Shown one piece after another: positions 41,950 through 51,331 of a stretch of 64,000 nt of DNA. The first letter of the stretch is position 1. Every line of letters starts with the position of its first letter. Made by a program: the position numbers and the translations under genes. Below the pieces are notes generated by a model. That model was not told the DNA's origin. It made no database searches and saw only the letters and a list, made by a program, of their open reading frames with translations. Origin of the DNA: Methanoperedens sp049303315 (GTDB lineage Archaea; Halobacteriota; Methanosarcinia; Methanosarcinales; Methanoperedenaceae); assembly GCA_049303315.1 (NCBI GenBank), contig JBAQMZ010000053.1, positions 124,001-188,000 on the forward strand, in the 5' to 3' direction.

Positions 41950-42579
41950 ATGCACGACGAATTAAAAGAGCGATTGAAACAAATTGAAATTGACTACAAC
42001 GGGAAAGCTTTCCGGGATATTGTCAACCAGGTGAAAAAAGATAAGACCAATGATGATGAGCTTTTAAAGCAAATAGAAAACATAAGCCAGGAAAGGTTCC
42101 GGGGAAATGTCGCTTTTACTGTCGGTGTACCAGCCGGGAACATACTGGAGGGCGTTATCACAATTGCCGCCATAATCCTGGCATTCCAGGCAACCTCAAA
42201 CTGGATGCTGTATGCTAGCGCCCTTATTTTGATGACCACGCTTCACCCGCTTTCACATTATATCACAGGCGCTTTATCCGGCATCAGGTTCACGCATTAT
42301 TATCTCAACGGTCCTGCCCGGATTGAGCCGACGCTTCGGATAGATTATTCCTCATACCTGAAAGCTCATGCAAAGGAAAGGGCGCTCATGCATGTATCCG
42401 GCGTTATAGGGACTGTCGCAGCGCCTGTGATTATGGCTTTCATAGCTATTTTCAGGGGTGAAAATGCAGCATCGGTGAATCTCTTTTATCTTTTCATATT
42501 GCTTATTGTCTTTGAACTTTTGACTTCAACAAAGATAGGGGATTTGATGAAAGCGAAGAGGGAGTACGGCTACAGGTAA
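41950..42579 (+). CDS. Multi-span membrane protein, unknown function
   Basis: A 209-residue protein with a charged N-terminal helix (residues 1-50) and about four membrane segments (roughly 57-80, 83-100, 145-165 and 174-195). The word LHPLSHYITG lies between segments two and three and might bind a metal, but no protease motif is complete. It is downstream of the lipoprotein gene by 2 bases and probably in its unit. No family recognised. Confidence 0.55.
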   Translation: MHDELKERLKQIEIDYNGKAFRDIVNQVKKDKTNDDELLKQIENISQERFRGNVAFTVGVPAGNILEGVITIAAIILAFQATSNWMLYASALILMTTLHPLSHYITGALSGIRFTHYYLNGPARIEPTLRIDYSSYLKAHAKERALMHVSGVIGTVAAPVIMAFIAIFRGENAASVNLFYLFILLIVFELLTSTKIGDLMKAKREYGYR

Positions 42580-42637
42580 CCAACTATTTATACCCTGGAA
42601 AACAATATTTCGTTTGAGAATAAAAGTGGGAACGCAT

Positions 42638-43369
42638 ATGAAACAGATACAGGTAACACTCACACCCGGTGAATCAAAAAGAATTATTGCCATGGGAGTA
42701 AAAAAACTCCCGGTTGTCCGGCAGGCGCTGGAAAAGGGAATAATCCTGATAACCCTCGGCACCACCAATGCGTATGTGGCAGAAGAGCTTACGGGCAGGA
42801 AAATCGACCATTTAAGATACGCCGCAGGTTACATCGACGGGACTGCCGCAGTCGTGCCGCAGGAAAAACGGCTGCCCATGATTGCTTTGAAAAACGGCAA
42901 AGAAGTGAGCGCCGAGAACATAATCAATGAAATGACATCACAGGACGTGATTATAAAAGGGGCAAACGCCATCGACCCTGACGGCATAGCAGGTGTGATG
43001 CTGGCAAATCCTATGGGCGGCACAACGGGAAACATAACAGGACCAGTCATGGCAAAAGGCATTAATCTTGTCATCCCGGTGGGTCTTGAAAAATCCATTC
43101 CATACTCAATAATCGAGATTTCAAAAAGAATCGGCATCCAGCGCTGCATTAAAGCAACGGGTCTTCCTGTTGGGATGGCGCCGCTTGCGGGTAAAGTCGT
43201 TACCGAAGTCGAGGCGCTTACGCTTCTGGGCGCAGAGGACGTTTTCCCGATAGGAGCAGGGGGCGTGGAAGGCGGTGAAGGTTCCATAACCCTGTGCGTT
43301 ATTGGCGAAAGAGCAGAGGAGATTTTTGAACTTGTGCAGAAGGTGAAGGAGAAAAAAGGAGAACTTTAA
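42638..43369 (+). CDS. Conserved archaeal-looking protein, unknown function
   Basis: A 243-residue soluble protein started at the ATG 42638 (MKQIQVTLTPGESKRIIAM); a TTG 24 bases upstream is the alternative. A TTTATA word near 42588 supports its own promoter. Glycine-rich motifs (ITLGTTNAYVAEEL, ANPMGGTTGNITGPV and PIGAGGVEGGEGS) suggest a nucleotide or phosphate-binding enzyme, but I cannot name the family. Confidence 0.6.
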   Translation: MKQIQVTLTPGESKRIIAMGVKKLPVVRQALEKGIILITLGTTNAYVAEELTGRKIDHLRYAAGYIDGTAAVVPQEKRLPMIALKNGKEVSAENIINEMTSQDVIIKGANAIDPDGIAGVMLANPMGGTTGNITGPVMAKGINLVIPVGLEKSIPYSIIEISKRIGIQRCIKATGLPVGMAPLAGKVVTEVEALTLLGAEDVFPIGAGGVEGGEGSITLCVIGERAEEIFELVQKVKEKKGEL

Positions 43370-43433
43370 CGGTTCCTTTAATTATAGTTTAAAACAAAAC
43401 AATTTAAAATATCTTTGCGATCATGGGGTTAAA

Positions 43434-44327
43434 ATGGTAAAGTGGTACCGTGACTATGGGCTTGAAGCGCGCATGATGCTGACCATGTTCTTACTTTCCG
43501 CGCTCTATCTTTTCTTCCTGGTTGTTTTGTATTATTACGGAGGGGTAGGGACATCCAGCCTGGCGGTTTTTGCCGGGGCTTTCATGCTTATCCAGTTTTT
43601 CTTTTCAGATAAGCTCGTACTCTGGAGCACGGGCGGGCGCATTGTAAGCGAGCAGGAAGAACCGCGGCTCCATGAAACAATATCAAGGCTCTGTGCGATA
43701 GCGGAGCTGCCCAAACCTAAAATCGCCATCGTGGAGAGCAATGTTCCCAATGCGTTTGCAACAGGCAGGAGCAAGGACAGCGCGGTAGTGGCGGTGACGA
43801 CTTCCCTGAAACAGAGGTTAAGCCAGCCTGAGCTTGAAGCCGTGCTGGCTCATGAGTTGACCCATGTAAAGAACCGCGATATGCTTGTCATCACGATTGC
43901 AAGCTTCCTGTCCACGGTCGCTTTTTTCCTTGTGCGTTCTATCCTGTTTTTCGGCCTAGGGAGCGGCGGCAGCCGTAACCGCAGGGATTCAGGCGGCGCG
44001 GCGCTGCTCTGGGTTGTTTCCCTGCTGGTCTGGATTATAAGTTTCCTCCTCATCCGCGCCCTTTCAAGATACCGCGAGTTCGCAGCAGACAGGGGTTCTG
44101 CAATAATCACAGGCAAGCCTTCGAATCTTGCCTCAGCACTTATTGCAATAAGCGGAGTAATGGAGCGCGTGCCCGACCGCGACCTGCGTGAAGTGGAAGG
44201 CATGAATGCTTTCTTTATCATACCAGCGATTTCAAGTAATTCGATTATGAATCTCTTCGCGACCCATCCGCCGATAGAGGCGCGCATCCGGGCGCTTCGG
44301 AAAATGGAGCGGGAAATGGTATTTTAA
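43434..44327 (+). CDS. htpX: HtpX-family membrane zinc metalloprotease
   Basis: A 297-residue M48 peptidase: membrane spans at about 17-38 and 40-60, the zinc motif HELTHVKNRD with H140 and H144, two more spans near 155-175 and 190-212, and the third ligand region YREFAADRGSA near 222-232. HtpX degrades misfolded membrane proteins. It appears monocistronic with an AATTTAAAAT box upstream. Confidence 0.94.
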   Translation: MVKWYRDYGLEARMMLTMFLLSALYLFFLVVLYYYGGVGTSSLAVFAGAFMLIQFFFSDKLVLWSTGGRIVSEQEEPRLHETISRLCAIAELPKPKIAIVESNVPNAFATGRSKDSAVVAVTTSLKQRLSQPELEAVLAHELTHVKNRDMLVITIASFLSTVAFFLVRSILFFGLGSGGSRNRRDSGGAALLWVVSLLVWIISFLLIRALSRYREFAADRGSAIITGKPSNLASALIAISGVMERVPDRDLREVEGMNAFFIIPAISSNSIMNLFATHPPIEARIRALRKMEREMVF

Positions 44328-44347
44328 CAGGTTTTTGAACACTTTTT

Positions 44348-44755
44348 ATGAGCTGCATATTATTTTTTGACGGCGCATGCAGGGGGAATCCCGGACCAAT
44401 GGCTATCGGGGTTGTATTAATGAAAAATGGCAAAAAACTCGGTGAACTCTCAAAACGGCTTGGTATCGGGACAAACAACATTGCAGAATGGAACGCGTTG
44501 ATAGAAGGATTAAAACTTGCAATTGCACATGGATGCAGGGAACTTGAAGTGCGCGGGGACAGCCAGCTTGTCATAAAGCAGATAAAAGGACAATACAGGG
44601 TGAAAAGCGAAAACCTCATACCGCTGTTCAATGAAGCAAAAAAACTGTGCGGTAATTTTAAGGAAATTGATTTTAAATGGATTAACAGGGAAGATAATGC
44701 CCGTACTGATACATTATCGAACAATGCGCTCGATATGAAAATCCGGGAAAAATAA
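44348..44755 (+). CDS. rnhA: Ribonuclease HI, archaeal short type
   Basis: A 135-residue RNase HI that cuts RNA in RNA-DNA hybrids. Catalytic residues: D8 in FFDGACRGNPGP, E in NNIAEWNALIEGL, D in VRGDSQLVIKQIKG and D in NARTDTLSN. It lacks the hybrid-binding N-terminal domain of longer members. It is convergent with the chemosensory gene that follows. Confidence 0.93.
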   Translation: MSCILFFDGACRGNPGPMAIGVVLMKNGKKLGELSKRLGIGTNNIAEWNALIEGLKLAIAHGCRELEVRGDSQLVIKQIKGQYRVKSENLIPLFNEAKKLCGNFKEIDFKWINREDNARTDTLSNNALDMKIREK

Positions 44756-44775
44756 AAAAAAGAAAAGGGCAGGAA

Positions 44776-45942
44776 TTATTTCTTTTCGTGCGCCTGTTCG
44801 AGGTCTTTGGCAGTTCCAACAAGAATCTTCTTGAATCCTTCAATCATCACTGCAAGGTCTCCAATCTCGTCGTCTGACTGCGCCTTTATCTCTGCTGTGA
44901 AATCCCCGCCAGCTACTCTCGTAGTTGATTCCACTATGTTATCAAGAGGCTTGAGGATGTATTTATTCACAAGCAGGACAACTATTAAACTGACGGCAAT
45001 AGCAGCAATTATAGCTGTTATAAGGACAAAGTTGCTGTTTTGTCTGGTTGCCTGCTCGAAATTAGTCACATCGATGACAACGACGACTGTTCCGACAGCC
45101 ACGCCGCCAGCATCATATAACGGGAATCCGCCGCTTAAGTAAGTTGAGGAACCTTTCTGGTATTTATTGAATACCGCTCCCTTTTCGGGAACATTCGACA
45201 ACCGGCCTTCATCTTTTGCTACGAATGAACTAATATCTTCAGTTGTGGTATCAATCGCAACATAGTCCTTCAGGTCATCATAGTTATCCCTTAATCCTTT
45301 AGCGTCACGTGTTGTTTTCCAATCTTCATGTTTTATATATTGTTTATTGATGAAAAGACCAAAATCCTCATTGGTTTGCTTTTTCATTACTTTCAGGAAG
45401 TGGTCGATTTCCTCTCCCAGTTCGATGTACCCTATAAGATTTGTACCATCATAATACGGGTGAACGACCCTGAGCGCAAATGCGGTCTTACCCAGTTCCA
45501 ATCCGGAACCGAATCCATTGGTTGCTGCCGATTTCTGAAAGGTTTTCCTTGTTATCTTATCGCCGAACTGGTCCTTGCTGTGCATCCTGATGAAATTCGT
45601 GCCATTGGGCAGGTGTATGTAGAAATGCGTCATCCCGAATTCATCTTTCAATTGCTTGTGAATAGGATACCCATAGTTATACAATTCTGTCCTGTTGTTC
45701 TTCAAATATATTGCTTTGAGTTCCTTGTTGGTAAGAAGAGCTTCAATCGTGCCGGATAACATTTTAATGTCGTTATCTTCAAGATTATAGAACAGCTCTT
45801 TTGCATTTCCGACCGAATTCTGGCCTTCATCCTGGATGTTTTTTTCCATTGCGTTCGTGAAAGTATAATAAAATATACCAGTAAGCAATGCTATCCCGAT
45901 TACTATTATAGGCAGTAGTTTGAATTTTACACTGATTCTCAT
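44776..45942 (-). CDS. Double-Cache sensor protein with HAMP but no signalling domain
   Basis: A 388-residue membrane sensor. Membrane segment one is at about 10-30, a large extracytoplasmic dCache-like region follows (about 31-300, with IHLPNGTNFIRMHSKD and GYIELGEEIDHF), segment two is near 305-328, then a HAMP domain and only about 20 more residues (KDLEQAHEKK). A methyl-accepting or kinase output domain is missing. It may deliver its signal through a partner, or be a truncated chemoreceptor. It is 8 bases downstream of the 65-residue gene and shares its promoter box. Confidence 0.82.
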   Translation of the reverse strand: MRISVKFKLLPIIVIGIALLTGIFYYTFTNAMEKNIQDEGQNSVGNAKELFYNLEDNDIKMLSGTIEALLTNKELKAIYLKNNRTELYNYGYPIHKQLKDEFGMTHFYIHLPNGTNFIRMHSKDQFGDKITRKTFQKSAATNGFGSGLELGKTAFALRVVHPYYDGTNLIGYIELGEEIDHFLKVMKKQTNEDFGLFINKQYIKHEDWKTTRDAKGLRDNYDDLKDYVAIDTTTEDISSFVAKDEGRLSNVPEKGAVFNKYQKGSSTYLSGGFPLYDAGGVAVGTVVVVIDVTNFEQATRQNSNFVLITAIIAAIAVSLIVVLLVNKYILKPLDNIVESTTRVAGGDFTAEIKAQSDDEIGDLAVMIEGFKKILVGTAKDLEQAHEKK

Positions 45943-45950
45943 AATTTCAC

Positions 45951-46148
45951 CTACAGGCTTGCCCCAAGGACTTCCCTTGCAGCATCCTTTATTTTCTTAA
46001 TCTTTTCAGCATCGTCAGGAGTATTTTCATTAAAAGCCATTAATACGCCTGATTTGAGACCGATTTTTCCTCTCGTAATCATTTTGTCCAGACTTTTTTG
46101 TGAGATTATCTCATCTATTTTTTTGGACATTTCATATAGTTGTCCCAT
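45951..46148 (-). CDS. Small protein upstream of the Cache sensor
   Basis: A 65-residue protein with a strong GGAGGAGG ribosome site before the ATG at 46148 (MGQLYEMSKKIDEIISQKS); a longer frame to 46244 has no such support. It is helical, with TRGKIGLKSGVLMAF in the middle. Not recognised. A TTCACAC-type box lies upstream, linking it to the chemosensory set. Confidence 0.6.
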   Translation of the reverse strand: MGQLYEMSKKIDEIISQKSLDKMITRGKIGLKSGVLMAFNENTPDDAEKIKKIKDAAREVLGASL

Positions 46149-46207
46149 TTTATCCTCCTCCAGGCTAACGCCACATGTGGATTCCCGTAGCGTTTGTAAG
46201 AACATAC

Positions 46208-46240
46208 CTTTAAATGTGAGTGAGAAATACGTGTGAAAAG
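46208..46240 (-). promoter_or_regulatory. Chemosensory box A (degenerate)
   Basis: On the minus strand, TTCACAC (46231-46237) is followed by TTCTCACTCACA and then a TTTAAAG word. The second repeat is imperfect. It precedes the 65-residue gene and the Cache sensor. Confidence 0.5.
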
Positions 46241-46441
46241 ACAAGTTTTACAGGTTTAGCGGGTATGGCTTCTTCTTGATTTAATTTTGAAATTCCCGTC
46301 TGCAATTCGATTGAGAGTTTCGCACCAATGTATACAGCCGGAATCAGCAATATAATAACAGACCTTGAAGCAAGGATTTTAAAATGATTATAAGGTAGGA
46401 ACCAAATGCTAACATTATATTGAAAGAAATGCCAGTAATCC

Positions 46442-48574
46442 CTATTCCTGATTTTCACCTTCTTCTCCGAGATTGAACATGGCAACTTCTGCCTGTAAAT
46501 CGGTTGATAATTTTGCAAGCTGCTGGGCAGCGATTACAAGCTGTTCCATAGATGCGGATAGTTCTTCTGTGGCTGCAGATGATTCTTCGGTACCTCCTGC
46601 AGATTCTTCACTTATTGATGATACATCCTCAATAGAAACCGTAACCTCTTCAATATATGTTGTCTGCTCTTGTGCCGCAGCGGCAATCTCATGGATCTTG
46701 GAAGCCACGTTTCCTGCAGCATGAACTATCCGGTTGATGGAAGACACCGTATTCTCGATAGTCTGCCCGCCATCGCTTACTGATTTCAAGCCCGTCTCCA
46801 TACTTAAAACAGCCTGTTTTGTACCCTGCTGCATCTCTTTTATAAGCGAAGTGATCTGGTTTGCTGCGTTTCTTGATTCCTCGGCAAGTTTCCTGACCTC
46901 GTCAGCAACCACAGCAAATCCTCTTCCATGTTCGCCTGCGCGGGCAGCTTCAATAGCTGCATTCAGGGCAAGGAGGTTTGTCTGGTCTGCAATACCGGTT
47001 ATCACACCTATGATTTCACCAATTTTCTGGGAACTGCCATCAAGCTCTGCTATTACTCCGGCTGACTTGTCTACGGTTGCACTGATTTCAGTCATCTTAG
47101 CTGCCATCTCGGAGGACATATTACCGACTTCCTGCGCTGTCTTGCTGGCATCGGTAGCCTCCTGTGCAGCTTTCTGGGAATTCACCGCAACTTGCTGCAC
47201 ACTTCCAAGCATCTCCTTCATGGCGCGGCTAATCTCGGTTATTTTCTGGGACTGCTGTCCTGCACCTATAGCAATATTCTGCGTTGTGCCTGAAATCTGG
47301 TCAATAGAGGCTTTCAGTTCCTTGCTTGAAGCTGAGAGTTCCCGGGCTGTTGAGGCTAACCTGTCTGAATTTTGCTTTACGGACAAGACCATATTGCGTA
47401 TATTGGCTGTCATCTTATTGAATACGGAAGCAAGATATCCTATTTCATCGCTGGATTCAACTCTGATGACTTTGCTTAAATCCCCTTTTCCAATCTCTTC
47501 TGCAACAACCAGCAGGCTATGGATTGGTTTTGTAAGTTTGTTTGATATAAGCATACCTGTCAATATCGCAAAAATCAAACTGACTGCGCCTATCAAAAGT
47601 ATGCTGTTTTGCGCTTGTTTCTTGAGGTCTACAAAGGGCGCCTCCGGCGTTCCCACATAAAGAATACCTATTACTTTCTTATCGATATCATAAATAGGCT
47701 CGTAGGCAGTGATATACCACCCATTCACCACAAATGCCCTGCCGAAAAAGGTCTTTCCGTCCTTCAATACTGCATTATAAACAGGTATTGATACCCTTGT
47801 GCCAATAGCCCTGTTACCATCCAGTTTCTTCACATTTGTAGAGATGCGAAGGTCATTTAAGAATATCGTGGTTGTCTCGACCTGTACTGCCTTCTTTGTT
47901 TCATCAACAATGGTAAAATCCCGGTTTATGAGATGCCCCACCACTACGGTTCCTGTAATTTTCCCGTTGGAATATATGGGACTTCCTGCTTTTATCATCA
48001 TGCCCTGCGTCTCAACTTTCCTGTCTGTGGGCATAGCGCCATCAGTAGGAATAAGTTCAAGTCTTGCCTGCTCATCCAGTTTGTCGGGAATCAGTTTTTC
48101 CGCAGGTACGACCTCAGTACCGGTCATGCCATTCCCAGCCAGAGCAGCTGCCACGAATGCATCGGAGGAAAGGCTTTCACCTTTCTGTGCGGGATTATTG
48201 CTACTGGCAACAACATTTCCATGGGAATCGGTTACAATGATTGTGCTTATGAATGGATATTGGCTTTTTACTGATTGGATATAGTCTATGATATTGGCAT
48301 AGGAGGACGTTTTTACACCTTGAATCACATCTTCATCGCTGGCTACAAAATAAGCCGTCATCTGGATTTTTCCTTCCATGCCGCTATAAATCTCATGAGC
48401 GGCGCCAAGGTCCCCGATTATTTTTGTCTGTGCCTGACCGCCAATGCCTTCATCGATGAGGTTTATGCTGAATATCCCCAGGGCAACCAGCGGTATTAGC
48501 ATTATGAATATTATTGCGATCAATAATTTTGTTCTTATTTTCAGGTTGGTAAACATTCTAATATTAAGGTTCAT
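46442..48574 (-). CDS. Methyl-accepting chemotaxis protein with Cache sensor
   Basis: A 710-residue chemoreceptor. Membrane segment one is at about 15-38 and segment two near 318-340; the region between them is Cache-like (IIVTDSHGNVVASSNNPAQ, and GTVVVGHLINRDF). A HAMP domain follows, then the methyl-accepting helical hairpin, whose tip reads VADEVRKLAEESRNAA. It would sense an extracellular ligand and control CheA through CheW. The upstream region holds chemosensory box B at 48741-48773, giving a leader of about 150 bases. Confidence 0.95.
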   Translation of the reverse strand: MNLNIRMFTNLKIRTKLLIAIIFIMLIPLVALGIFSINLIDEGIGGQAQTKIIGDLGAAHEIYSGMEGKIQMTAYFVASDEDVIQGVKTSSYANIIDYIQSVKSQYPFISTIIVTDSHGNVVASSNNPAQKGESLSSDAFVAAALAGNGMTGTEVVPAEKLIPDKLDEQARLELIPTDGAMPTDRKVETQGMMIKAGSPIYSNGKITGTVVVGHLINRDFTIVDETKKAVQVETTTIFLNDLRISTNVKKLDGNRAIGTRVSIPVYNAVLKDGKTFFGRAFVVNGWYITAYEPIYDIDKKVIGILYVGTPEAPFVDLKKQAQNSILLIGAVSLIFAILTGMLISNKLTKPIHSLLVVAEEIGKGDLSKVIRVESSDEIGYLASVFNKMTANIRNMVLSVKQNSDRLASTARELSASSKELKASIDQISGTTQNIAIGAGQQSQKITEISRAMKEMLGSVQQVAVNSQKAAQEATDASKTAQEVGNMSSEMAAKMTEISATVDKSAGVIAELDGSSQKIGEIIGVITGIADQTNLLALNAAIEAARAGEHGRGFAVVADEVRKLAEESRNAANQITSLIKEMQQGTKQAVLSMETGLKSVSDGGQTIENTVSSINRIVHAAGNVASKIHEIAAAAQEQTTYIEEVTVSIEDVSSISEESAGGTEESSAATEELSASMEQLVIAAQQLAKLSTDLQAEVAMFNLGEEGENQE

Positions 48575-48740
48575 GATTCGAATTCACTCCCTTATCGGGC
48601 ATCTAAAATCGTTTTTATACCACCTTATTGGCGTTTGGTGCATTCACCCGTTTTGAGACCTGAATCAACACCTGGGATGGTGATATCCCGCAGAACGGGA
48701 GATTACGACATTTTAACTCAAAGATTTCAATGCAGTCACT

Positions 48741-48773
48741 ATAATATAAATCAATTTGTGAAAAGTGTGTGAA
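48741..48773 (-). promoter_or_regulatory. Chemosensory box B
   Basis: Minus strand: TTCACAC (48767-48773) and TTCACAA (48756-48762), 11 bases apart, followed 5-6 bases later by the TATA-like TTTATATTAT. It precedes the Cache-type chemoreceptor gene. Confidence 0.65.
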
Positions 48774-48801
48774 ATCCAATTAAAAATAAAGGAGGGGGGT
48801 T

Positions 48802-49323
48802 TTATGCAGCTTCAACGCCTGACGCTTGCGTTGATATTTTCTGGACACTGAGCAATTGGTTTCCGCCAAGTATCTTATCAAGATCAAGGAGAATCAGAAG
48901 CCTGTCTTCCATCTTACCAACACCCCGCACATATTCCGTGCCTATCTTGCTTGCGATAACTGCCGGCGCCGGCTCCACGTTCTTTTCAGGAAGCCGGATA
49001 ACCTCGCTTACCGAATCAACAATGAATCCCATAACAGTCTCATCTATATTTGCCACTATTATGCGGGTATTCTCGTCCTGTTCCTTTGTTTCCATACCCA
49101 TTATCACATTAAGGTTGAGCACAACAATAATCCGTCCGCGAAGGTTGATTATTCCCCTGATATACTCCGGAGCCTGTGGAATCCTCGTGATATTGGTCAT
49201 GCGGATGATTTCCTGGACTCTCATAATCTCCACGCCGAACTCTTCCCTGCCTATGTTAAAGACGACAAGCTGGAGTTCATCGCCTGATTTGGTTTTTGCG
49301 TCCTGTGGTTGTTGTCCTGCCAT
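48802..49323 (-). CDS. cheW: CheW coupling protein
   Basis: A 173-residue CheW: LQLVVFNIGREEFGVEIMRVQEI, NLRGRIIVVLNL and RVGKMEDRLLILLDL-like segments are standard. It couples chemoreceptors to CheA. It lies 17 bases after the receptor gene 49341-50861 on the same strand. It is closely similar to the CheW at 51332; the pair of receptor and CheW appears to have been duplicated. Confidence 0.95.
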   Translation of the reverse strand: MAGQQPQDAKTKSGDELQLVVFNIGREEFGVEIMRVQEIIRMTNITRIPQAPEYIRGIINLRGRIIVVLNLNVIMGMETKEQDENTRIIVANIDETVMGFIVDSVSEVIRLPEKNVEPAPAVIASKIGTEYVRGVGKMEDRLLILLDLDKILGGNQLLSVQKISTQASGVEAA

Positions 49324-49340
49324 GACTTCATCCTATTTTG

Positions 49341-50861
49341 TCAGGTCTTTAGGTTTGAACCTGAAGGACTATTCCTGCCCCCGGCTTTTTCATCCTTCTT
49401 TGCAGCCTTACCTTTTTCCGTTGGCTTGTGTTTCTTCATTTTTTCATGAATGGCTTTATGTTCCGCTTCCTTTCCAGTCCGGTGTTCAATGTCAGGTTTT
49501 TGCTGAATCCTTCCCGGTTCATGAACCTGGTTTAAATCTGTTGTTACAGCATCGCCGAGTTTGAACTTACTCACTTCAACCTGTAATTCGCTTGATAATC
49601 TTGCAAGTTCCTGGGCAGCATTCACAAGCATCTCCATCGAAGCTGCCTGTTCTTGCGCCGCTGCTGATGTTTCCTGTGTGCCTGCCGCGGATTCTTGGCT
49701 TATTGCTGACACGGACTCTACAGAAGCTGTTACTTCTTCAACCGAGGCTGCCTGTTCTTCCGCATGTGCAGCTATTTCTTGGATCATGGTAGCAACATCT
49801 CCTGCCGCCTTTACTATCTGGCTGATTGCCGATGTCGTGGATTCTATGGTTCTGGCGCCTTCACCAACCGTCTTTGTGCCCAGTTCCATTGTCGTTACAG
49901 CCTGCTTTGTTCCCTGCTGAATCTCTTTTATCAACAATGTAATCTGGTTCGCGGCGTTTCTTGATTCCTCGGCAAGTTTGCGCACTTCATCTGCAACTAC
50001 TGCAAAACCCCTGCCGTGCTCTCCTGCTCTTGCAGCTTCGATAGCAGCGTTTAATGCAAGGAGGTTTGTCTGGTCTGCGATAGTGGTTATCACGCTGATA
50101 ATTTCGCCTATTTGCTGTGATTTGCCGTCAAGCTGTTTTATAACTGTCGCTGAATTATCCACACTTCCCTGGATTTCTGCCATCTTTTGCGCCACATCGC
50201 CTGACATTCTGCCCACCTGCTGGGCGGTTGTGCTGGCAGATGTCGCGCCTTCGGCCGCTTTCTGGGAGTTTTGAGCGACCTGCTGGACGCTCTCAGACAT
50301 CTCTTTCATGGCGCGGCTTACTTCAGCCATCTTGGAAGCCTGCTGGCTCACCCCGGTTGAAATATCCTGGGCTGTGCTTGATATCTGGTCAGATGAAGCT
50401 TTCATTTCTTCGCTTGATGCCGATAATTCCTGGGCTGTATTCGCAACTCTTAATGAGACGCCCTGGACTTTGCCGGTTAAATGCTGGAGGTTTGAGGTCA
50501 TTTTCTGGAAATATGCCGCAAGCTGTCCGAGTTCGTCCTTTGACGAGACATTCATTTCTGTTGTTAAATCTCCTTCAGCTACCCTGTCAACAGCATTGAT
50601 AATACTATTCAACGGCTTCATGATAGAACGGATAAGGCCGATACACATAAGTATGGATGAGAAAATTACGAATAAAATACAAAGGATGATTGCCTGTTTA
50701 GGGTCAATAAAAGCGCTGACGCTCTCACCGTATAAACCCATATATGCTATAATTAGCATCAGTACATCAACTACGATGAAGCTATAAACGATTTTAATAC
50801 CGATATTGAACCTGCTAATTGTCAATTCATTAGCTTTATCTATAATATCCATTAATCCCAT
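49341..50861 (-). CDS. Methyl-accepting protein lacking an extracytoplasmic sensor
   Basis: A 506-residue receptor with two adjoining membrane helices (about 24-44 and 54-76) and almost no loop between them, then HAMP and the signalling hairpin (tip VADEVRKLAEESRNAA). The last 65 residues are a Lys/Glu-rich tail (KMKKHKPTEKGKAAKKDE). It may sense internal or membrane state. CheW follows by 17 bases. Box C lies upstream at 50928-50956. Confidence 0.93.
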   Translation of the reverse strand: MGLMDIIDKANELTISRFNIGIKIVYSFIVVDVLMLIIAYMGLYGESVSAFIDPKQAIILCILFVIFSSILMCIGLIRSIMKPLNSIINAVDRVAEGDLTTEMNVSSKDELGQLAAYFQKMTSNLQHLTGKVQGVSLRVANTAQELSASSEEMKASSDQISSTAQDISTGVSQQASKMAEVSRAMKEMSESVQQVAQNSQKAAEGATSASTTAQQVGRMSGDVAQKMAEIQGSVDNSATVIKQLDGKSQQIGEIISVITTIADQTNLLALNAAIEAARAGEHGRGFAVVADEVRKLAEESRNAANQITLLIKEIQQGTKQAVTTMELGTKTVGEGARTIESTTSAISQIVKAAGDVATMIQEIAAHAEEQAASVEEVTASVESVSAISQESAAGTQETSAAAQEQAASMEMLVNAAQELARLSSELQVEVSKFKLGDAVTTDLNQVHEPGRIQQKPDIEHRTGKEAEHKAIHEKMKKHKPTEKGKAAKKDEKAGGRNSPSGSNLKT

Positions 50862-50910
50862 ACAATTCTCTCATATTCGTTTTTCTTTGATACACATTTA
50901 AAAGAAATCA

Positions 50911-50956
50911 CCTAACTAATAAATCAATTTGTGAACAACGTGTGAAAAACGTGTGA
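50911..50956 (-). promoter_or_regulatory. Chemosensory box C (three repeats)
   Basis: Minus strand: three copies at 50950-50956 (TTCACAC), 50939-50945 (TTCACAC) and 50928-50934 (TTCACAA), each 11 bases apart, followed by TTGATTTATTAG. It precedes the receptor-CheW pair at 50861. Confidence 0.7.
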
Positions 50957-50983
50957 AAAATCAAAAAAGTGAAAAATATGACG

Positions 50984-51259
50984 TCATTTTTTAAAGATTG
51001 TCTTTAATTTTAAATATTTTCCGCGCCTTGCCCATAAGTAAGACAATTCAACTATTGCCATCATGCTTGCATATATCTGCGGGTTAAAATTCGGGGCATT
51101 ATTAATATGTTCTCCGGGGCTTACACTCTTCCCGGGAAGCCATGCGGCGGGGTTCATTCCATAATATCCGGCTGATGCAGCCGCAACCATGATTACCGCA
51201 CCGAATCCAATCAAAAGCTTCTTGCCGAATGATAAATCTTTCAAGTTAACATTAACCAT
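50984..51259 (-). CDS. Small membrane protein resembling a receptor N-terminus
   Basis: A 91-residue protein starting MVNVNLKDLSFGKKLLIGFG, which resembles the start of the 728-residue chemoreceptor nearby (VSIKDMSLSKKLLGGFG). One membrane helix follows, then an unrelated stretch (NPAAWLPGKSVSPGEH) and a basic tail. It may be a decayed receptor fragment or an independent gene; its own box D favours expression. Confidence 0.55.
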   Translation of the reverse strand: MVNVNLKDLSFGKKLLIGFGAVIMVAAASAGYYGMNPAAWLPGKSVSPGEHINNAPNFNPQIYASMMAIVELSYLWARRGKYLKLKTIFKK

Positions 51260-51284
51260 ACAATCCTGTGCTTTTTTTCCAGAA

Positions 51285-51315
51285 TTAACATACGGATATG
51301 TGAAAAAAGTGTGAA
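51285..51315 (-). promoter_or_regulatory. Chemosensory box D
   Basis: Minus strand: TTCACAC (51309-51315) and TTCACAT (51298-51304), 11 bases apart, then CCGTATGTTAATT. It precedes the 91-residue membrane protein. Confidence 0.65.
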
Positions 51316-51331
51316 AAAAGGAGGCAGTCTT

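Noticed and set aside
46245..46441. Minus strand frame ending in FSHVFLTHI
   Set aside because: It has a hydrophobic stretch but its only ATG start lies within the receptor gene, and box A overlaps its 3' end; I see no supported gene in this gap.
46734..47660. 308-codon + strand frame antisense to the Cache-type chemoreceptor
   Set aside because: It mirrors the signalling domain coding strand, has no ribosome site and no recognisable domain; similar mirror frames appear opposite all three receptors.
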